Assembly (NCBI GenBank): GCA_037954665.1
Contig: JBBMOL010000012.1
Location: 6,882,001-6,946,000 of the forward strand
Direction: 5' to 3'
Source: Laguncularia racemosa
Lineage: Eukaryota > Streptophyta > Magnoliopsida > Myrtales > Combretaceae
Length of the DNA: 64,000 nucleotides
Part shown: positions 58,251-64,000 of the stretch, in pieces
Layout of the letters: each line of letters begins with the position of its first letter
Position numbering within the stretch: the first letter of the stretch is position 1
Translations under genes and position numbers: made by a program
Notes under the pieces: generated by a model
Seen by the model: the letters and a program-made list of their open reading frames with translations, nothing else
Database searches by the model: none
What the model was told of the DNA's origin: nothing

Positions 58251-58260
58251 ACATATATTT

Positions 58261-58267
<7 letters not shown>

Positions 58268-58293
<26 letters not shown>

Positions 58294-58294
58294 T
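58268..58294. repeat. TA microsatellite
   Basis: A near-perfect (AT)n run of about 27 bp. Confidence 0.85.
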
Positions 58295-61200
58295 GATGCT
58301 TTATAAAGTACGTGTTGAAATGTGGCAATTGGTATGAAAGGACGGTGCTAGAATTTGCAGGCTCACAACTCCATGGAAAGTGGAAGGCATTAAACTTAAT
58401 GGATTGGAATATTATTAAAATGCACACGGCACAACTCATTATGAAATAGAAATGTGCCACCATCCACTTTATGTTGCTATCTAACGCATTGGATCCATTA
58501 CTTGCAAATTTGACTGATTTTTAGAAGAAGCATGCTGTTGTTTCCATTAATTCTCTCCTTTTATGGCCTAAGCTTTATATACTTCTTTTTTTTTAAAAAA
58601 AAAAATTAGCATAAATTTTATTGCCGTTGTCTCTATAAATTAATTTGCTGAATTGCTAAGAAGTTCAGCACAATAAGAAGATGTTTACTTGCATTAAACA
58701 ATAGATTGAGTCCACATATCATTCCTTATACAAACTTTTCAGCTAGCAACAGTTGCCATGCCTGACAAGCTTTCAACTAATACTATTATAACTGAAAGCA
58801 TTAGATGATGACACACGTTAGAAAATAGGGAGTTGACAGAAAGAAAAAAGAGCAGTAGAAGAAAGGATGGGAAGAAGAAAACACAATCGCAGAGCCAAAA
58901 GCTCCTTTTCTCTTACTTTCACAGTGAGGCTATTGTCTAGCTAAACCCTTTTCTCCCTATGCTCAATGCAAGAACATGATCATCAGCATAATCATCCATT
59001 AATGGATAAAAGCATTTAAGTACAAAAAGAGATCCCCAATAGTAAAACAGACAAAAAGGTGGGTAAAAATTGCAACAGAATGCCATTAAGAATTTTTTGT
59101 CAGTGTCCTTCCAAAATATGGATATTTTTATTGACTAACAGCATTGCATGTTGTTGCAGAGGCTGCTAAACAGTTAAATAATGAACACAGTGATGAAGTT
59201 GGAAACTCAAGGGATGCATAGGATCCAGGGACAAAGCATAGTAGCTTGTTTCACAGTGAATGGAGAAGCATGATTGCAATTGGATTGATCACCTCAGCAG
59301 ACATGAACCAACCTGAGGGCTCAAGCTGAGCTTGTGTTGTGTAGAAGCGCAAAGAAATGGCCTTGGGAAGATTTCGACCAAGGACCTCATGTCATTAATC
59401 ATAATAATAACTAAGCTTAACTGCTAGATCAACCTCAAAGGGTAAAAGCTGGCCATGACACCAAGCATAAAATCATCACAAAGAATAAGAGAAGCAGCTA
59501 AATATAACAAGTTGCAACTGAAACTTTCTTCATAGGAGGAGGAATGTCCATAACAGTGCATGCCAAACGCTTAGGAACTATTCCTGATAAAGGTCTATCC
59601 TCAAAAAGTTGAATCCACACTTTCATTTCCTAAAGATTAATAACCATATAACTATGCCGGAAAGATGTCAACATTACATATCACAGGAAGAAACAGCAAT
59701 TTTATATATACACACACAACAATTTTTTGCATGTTTACCAGAACAAGATGAAAGATGTGAGATAGCAACTTGAGGCTACTTAACAAAATCTTCAAGAGTA
59801 CACAATCTGAACAAAAAAAGATATGCTTGTCTATGGGTAGAATACAAAGTGTAGGCAATACAACATATTTAGAATTCACATTCAGCAATCCAGCAATACT
59901 GGCATTAAGAGACCATGAATCCATTCATTAATACCTGAAGCATTCGATAAAAATTCAAGCCACAAAAAATAAATAAATAAATAAATAAAATGATTATAGA
60001 AAGGAAATGGTGAAACAGGAACCACACACAATAACTTGACAAGTCAGCCATTTTGGAACACACACTTGGATTGTTACGCTTACACACTGGAAACAAAGCA
60101 AGTGAGGTACCTGATCTTTGCTGGCTGCAGTGAAACAGGACTGTAATAATAAATTAGTAATGATTCTTCAGGACCAAAAACTTCAGGGAAAGTAACCAGT
60201 GGTACAAATGGAAAGGTGATGTTCTCCAAGAGAAGATTAGAGTGGCAGTTCGTGTTGGCACATAGGAACTTCAGGAACCAAAAAGTTCTGCTTGTAACTT
60301 GTAAGGATGAAAGATAATTAACAGTAGAATGCTCTAAGCACTACTACCAGTGGAGAATAAAAAGTTCATGAATATGAGCAAATATCAGGAGGAGGATAAT
60401 GTGAAACACACTATTTGACTATTACGTTTTTTTTTCAATTTTATACTTGAAGTTTGAAATTTCTAAATATTAATACCCACTCAAACTTTTGCTCTTCAAA
60501 CCTTACACTTGAAGAAATATGAAATTACTAAATGTCATATCCAATTGATTTTTTTCATTATCAAATTTACTACTTTCATCATCTTTAAAAAGGCATGTAG
60601 TAAACACGCATTAGTTAAAAGGTACAAGTGTAAAAGATGACCGGTAGGTTGGTAATTTTAACAAGAAAAAGTTTAATTCAGTATAGCATCTAGCAACTTA
60701 AAAAAAAGAAAAAAGAAAAAAGTTAGTGATTATGCATTATCCTTATAAAGAGAAAGCTTCTGCATGAGCAAGAATTAGAATGTACATATGGCATTATGTA
60801 TTGTGTGTGGCAGAAACTCGAGTATATGTGGCATATTTGTTACTTAGGTCTGATCAAATAACTCATAGAATCGTTCTTGCCCCACTAATCATCACACAGA
60901 GAAGATAACAGAGTTTCTTACATGGTTATGGGTTCTTAAGCAAGATGAAATTTACCATTTACTTAAACAGCAGCCTTGCCAAATAAGACCTTTTTCACAT
61001 GCACTTGCTCAATACCAAAGAGATGAAGTTTTAACCATGAATTGACATCTTTTAGAGGAAGGAGTTTCTGCAAAAAGAACTATTCAACTCTGAAATGGAA
61101 GATAAAACATATTACCCTATTTTCAGGGGACAATCCTTTTATTGTTGATCTGAGACAGAAGGGCTGACGAAGATGAATAAATGAGACTAAGCTTGATGAA

Positions 61201-62470
61201 TATAAGTTAAACCAAATTACCAAATAAGAATATACATTACAACTTATGATGTCTTTGGCCAGAAAAGACCACTATTCTCACCCTTAGGCACACAGGAGAG
61301 GCCATGTAGAAAAATTGAGCTGAGAAAATATTTTAGTGGATTTAGGAGGAAGATACCATTGAATATTGAAACAAAACAAGTTATAGATCTCTCAAAACAA
61401 TGATGTGGCACAGTTAGGACGATGAGAGAAGATTTTCTTCATGAGCTTAACTGCTATGGCCTGAGTTCTGACGGATAGAATAGCTATAACTTATAGCTCA
61501 TAAGATTATGACTCAACATCCATTATCTTTTTACTTGAACTGTAAGTTGGCACAGACCATCTCCACTAGGCAAAGGATGAAGAACCAAATAGAGCCATGG
61601 AAATTGCCTCTAAAAAGCAGGATGAAATTGGATACAAAAATTATTCTGGACCAAGCGCTCTACTGGAGGATCCCTGTAAAGATGCGTAAAATTGATGTTT
61701 TGGTCAATCATAGGAGAAAAACTCTTAACAGAACTTTACTATATAAACTCCATCCAAGAACAGAACGGGATACTCAATACTCATAAACTGTTGAAAGATC
61801 AATACATGAGGATTATGGAAGCATCCAAACTAAAATGTTCAATTTTGATGTTGAAACACCTAGTATTAAAGACAATAACTACACATGACAGAAAGAAAAA
61901 CTCAGGTGAAAACTATCCTGATGCTGTAAGCGTGGCTTTTTCAGTAGAGTGGTCCGAGGACTCATATCCAATCTGACAACCCTCTCAGATCTTAATCCAC
62001 TGAGCTTATGCAGAAATACTAAAACAAACCACTAAAAACAAAGACTGTCAAGTGCCAAACTAATCTCAAATAAATAAAAACCAGAAAAATTTCTTTCCTG
62101 AGGTTATACTAATAGGCTAAAACATGAAGAAGAGAGGAAGAGACCTTGGGCATCTCTAACATCCGATTCAGAAGTATAGAAGCCATAGAAACTCAAAGTA
62201 AATCTAAGGAACAAGTTTAGAGCATCTAATTCATCTTTATATGCTTCAAAAGATCTATCTGGTAATCTACATTGAAGAGAAGGGACAACGATCAAATCAA
62301 ACAAGGACTTATAAAAACATCTCAGGGGATAACTCCTCTCCAATCATTCTCTAAATTAAAATTCTGCTTGTTTGAAGCATTCATATACTTGAATATTATA
62401 CAACACTCAATAGAGATATAATCGTGTTCAAGAGAAAACAAAGAGTGAAATAAAACTCACCAACCTAGAA
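58295..62470. other. Intergenic DNA upstream of FIP1 and downstream of RTF2, no gene recognised
   Basis: The composition is less AT-rich than at 42-51 kb in places, but no frame in either strand gives a recognisable protein. The short frames (for example 59,652-59,924, 61,508-61,976 and 62,104-62,343) have no known motif. A TRAPP-complex gene, which I recall between the two Arabidopsis homologues, was not seen by eye. Confidence 0.4.
59300..59460 (-). mobile_element. Possible tRNA-derived SINE
   Basis: On the - strand GTTGATCTAGCAGTTAAGC resembles an A box, and about 40 bases on, GGTCGAAATC resembles a degenerate B box (GGTTCGAATC). This spacing is typical of the tRNA-like head of plant SINEs. 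The tail and target duplication were not found. Confidence 0.4.
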
Positions 62471-62688
62471 AAGGTGATCAACAATAAAGTAAATCCTGTT
62501 TCAACAAACTAAGAGTTACGTTGCTATTAAAGGTCGACGACATCAACGTAAAACAAAGAGTTCGAATTTGATCTGGACAGGTACAAAGTGAGTAATGATG
62601 ACAGAGTACCAACACTAAAAGATCATCTATACCATAACTACGCTTGACCAGCCAAGTACAAAAGAATAAGCCATAAGGCCTTCCGCAC
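62471..62688 (-). other. RTF2 probable 3' UTR
   Basis: Sequence downstream of the RTF2 stop (TAG at 62,689-62,691 on the - strand). Its length is a guess, and no defined poly(A) signal was chosen. Confidence 0.35.
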
Positions 62689-63774
62689 CTAGTTCCGACC
62701 AAGAGGGAGCGACCTGCAAGTAAATGTCTCCCTGAGATTCCCCTTCTTCTTTGACGAAGTAAATATCGATGCATAGACCTCCTTTGTGGCATTAGCTGGT
62801 GCACAATCAATGGCCTTAAACCGTTTTGAAGAGCCATTCTCCACAACCTTCCCATTTCCATCAACTCTCCTCTTGCCACCCACGACCTGAGCATCTCCTT
62901 CGATCCCAACCCTGACATCGCCATTTTTCACCTTCTTCATCTTCTTATCTCTCACTTTCCACTTCTCTTCCTCCATTCTCTCCCTCAAAGCCGCGACTTC
63001 CTCTTCGTTCCCATTGATCACTAACTTATCCACATCCTTGAACTCCTCATGACAAACCAAACAGGATGACGACTTCACCTCCTTCAATGCCTTTGCACTC
63101 AAAACATGCCCACAATTTCTTAATGCGAAAAACTTATACTTCCCATTAAATTCAAGACCTGTGATCGGACACTGAAAACAAGCACCACCACTACCAAAAT
63201 CAACTCCAGGAATCCTACATAACTCGATATTGATCATATCTTTCAAACCCTTTATATTACCAAACTCCTTAGGCACTTTTTTACCTAACAAAGCCTCAAC
63301 TAAAGCTTCTTTATTAAAAATATTCCCTAATTTATCAACAACACAAGGCTCTCTCAATGGTTCATTGGATAAAGCACAATTCAACCACTTTGAGAGCCTT
63401 TGCTCATTAGGATCAACTTTATCTGGCTTTTTTTCCGCATACATGTTGAGATAACAATCCCGGGATTCGGCCCCAGTAGCGCCGCCATCACCACCGCCTC
63501 CGAAAAGCTTTCGACGTAAAATCAAAGTGGAGAGAGGGGTAATTTGGGAAGTGGAAAGTGGGGTTGAGTCGTTTAGGGGTTTTCCATTGAGGGTGAAGTA
63601 GAAGGAATGCGAGAGAGACGAATTGGGTAGGAGAGACAGTTTAAGATGGTGGAGAGTGGAGGAAAGTGATGGAGTTAGGGTTAGGGTTCGGGTTCGGGTT
63701 GGGAGTTGGAGATCGGGGGATTGAATGAAGATTTGGAGGAACTTATTGGGGCGTAAATTCGATATCGATTCCAT
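62689..63774 (-). CDS. RTF2: RTF2-like protein (Rtf2 domain, RING-like)
   Basis: A single-exon gene of 361 codons. RTF2 proteins act in the nucleus. The fission yeast founder works at stalled replication forks, and the Arabidopsis homologue (At5g58020) is required for normal pre-mRNA splicing and embryo development. Residues 10-90 look like a ubiquitin-like N-terminus (FLQIFIQSPDLQLPTRTRTL ... FYFTLNGKPLND). The Rtf2 domain follows from about 110 (YAEKKPDKVDPNEQRLSKW, LNCALSNEPLREPCVVDKLG) with a degenerate RING-like set: C202 in CFQCPITGLEF, C221-G-H223, and C238/C241 in CLVC. A basic linker (270-320) leads to the conserved tail VYASIFTSSKKK ... FTCRSLPLGRN. An upstream in-frame ATG at 63,825 would add 17 residues. 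I chose 63,774 because MESISNLRPNKFLQIF starts the family-like sequence. Confidence 0.93.
   Translation of the reverse strand: MESISNLRPNKFLQIFIQSPDLQLPTRTRTLTLTPSLSSTLHHLKLSLLPNSSLSHSFYFTLNGKPLNDSTPLSTSQITPLSTLILRRKLFGGGGDGGATGAESRDCYLNMYAEKKPDKVDPNEQRLSKWLNCALSNEPLREPCVVDKLGNIFNKEALVEALLGKKVPKEFGNIKGLKDMINIELCRIPGVDFGSGGACFQCPITGLEFNGKYKFFALRNCGHVLSAKALKEVKSSSCLVCHEEFKDVDKLVINGNEEEVAALRERMEEEKWKVRDKKMKKVKNGDVRVGIEGDAQVVGGKRRVDGNGKVVENGSSKRFKAIDCAPANATKEVYASIFTSSKKKGNLRETFTCRSLPLGRN
63670..63702 (-). repeat. Telomere-like repeat inside the RTF2 coding region
   Basis: On the coding strand CCGAACCCTAACCCTAAC, with more CCCGAA units before it, gives four to five CCCTAA-type hexamers encoding an R-T-R-T-L-T-L-T run (residues 27-34). 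It is a short interstitial telomere-like tract or telo-box cluster near the gene's 5' end. Confidence 0.8.
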
Positions 63775-64000
63775 GTTGTTTGGTTTGAGCTCGATCGATC
63801 CTATGAAGATTTGAAGAAAAATCAATGCAAGACTGATGGGATGCTATTATATTTTACCTCGTGGTTGGAAAAGAGAGGAAGAAAACTGGAAAACAAGAAG
63901 ACGAGATTCGGGTTTCCGTTTGTGCCCCCACCGTTAATTTAATAGATGAAAGACAACGCTCAAGGTCCAGTACACCGCCATTCCGACCCGTTCACAACAC
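63775..64000 (-). promoter_or_regulatory. RTF2 5' leader and proximal promoter
   Basis: Upstream of the RTF2 ATG. It contains the possible alternative start at 63,825 and a purine-rich stretch near 63,868-63,905 (pyrimidine-rich on the coding strand). No clear TATA box. The window ends within it. Confidence 0.4.

Noticed and set aside
61508..61976. Two overlapping + strand frames of 92 and 94 codons between FIP1 and RTF2
   Set aside because: Neither has a recognisable motif, a splice context or a homologue I know. They overlap in different frames.
62104..62343. 79-codon - strand frame as a possible TRAPP gene exon
   Set aside because: It lacks the conserved segments of the TRAPP subunit expected from Arabidopsis gene order, and no flanking exons were found.

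Overview
The window reads as nuclear DNA of a flowering plant, probably a eudicot. It is AT-rich, has genes split by long introns with GT/AG borders, and carries many layers of transposable elements, a decayed chloroplast insertion, and two plant housekeeping genes recognisable from their protein sequence. I could not fix the species.

Layout. 1-3.3 kb: AT-rich intergenic DNA with a probable solo LTR. 3.35-8.49 kb: a 5'-truncated LINE on the + strand with a 9-bp target duplication, interrupted by an LTR remnant on the - strand. 10.37-14.6 kb: a decayed plant mobile domain (PMD) gene whose 5' half, with an AT-rich array of about 148-bp repeats in front of it, is duplicated in tandem. 15.86-16.68 kb: a second LINE fragment (- strand). 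17.2-23.4 kb: a duplicated block at about 4.27 kb spacing, with a TRIM-like miniature LTR element between the copies and a foldback element. 24.2-26.8 kb: a nuclear copy of plastid DNA with remnants of petL, petG, trnW, trnP, psaJ and rpl33 in plastid order.

27.6-42.2 kb (- strand): a complete nine-exon gene for a plant FIP1[V]-like subunit of the mRNA 3'-end processing complex (predicted 1,352 aa; all splice phases agree). Its second intron holds a 2.9-kb LTR retrotransposon in the same orientation. 42.4-58 kb: intergenic DNA with MITE-like elements, a hAT-type element (48.35-48.90 kb) and a complete but tiny LTR retrotransposon (51.085-54.340 kb) that carries only gag and a mutated protease. 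58-62.7 kb: AT-rich DNA with a possible SINE and no gene I can recognise. 62.69-63.77 kb (- strand): an intact single-exon RTF2 homologue.

The two intact genes both act in nuclear RNA metabolism (polyadenylation; splicing and replication-fork control) and lie in the same orientation. From memory, their Arabidopsis homologues (At5g58020 and At5g58040) are also near neighbours, so the region is probably an old syntenic block now filled with transposons. Everything else coding-like is a decayed mobile or organellar sequence.
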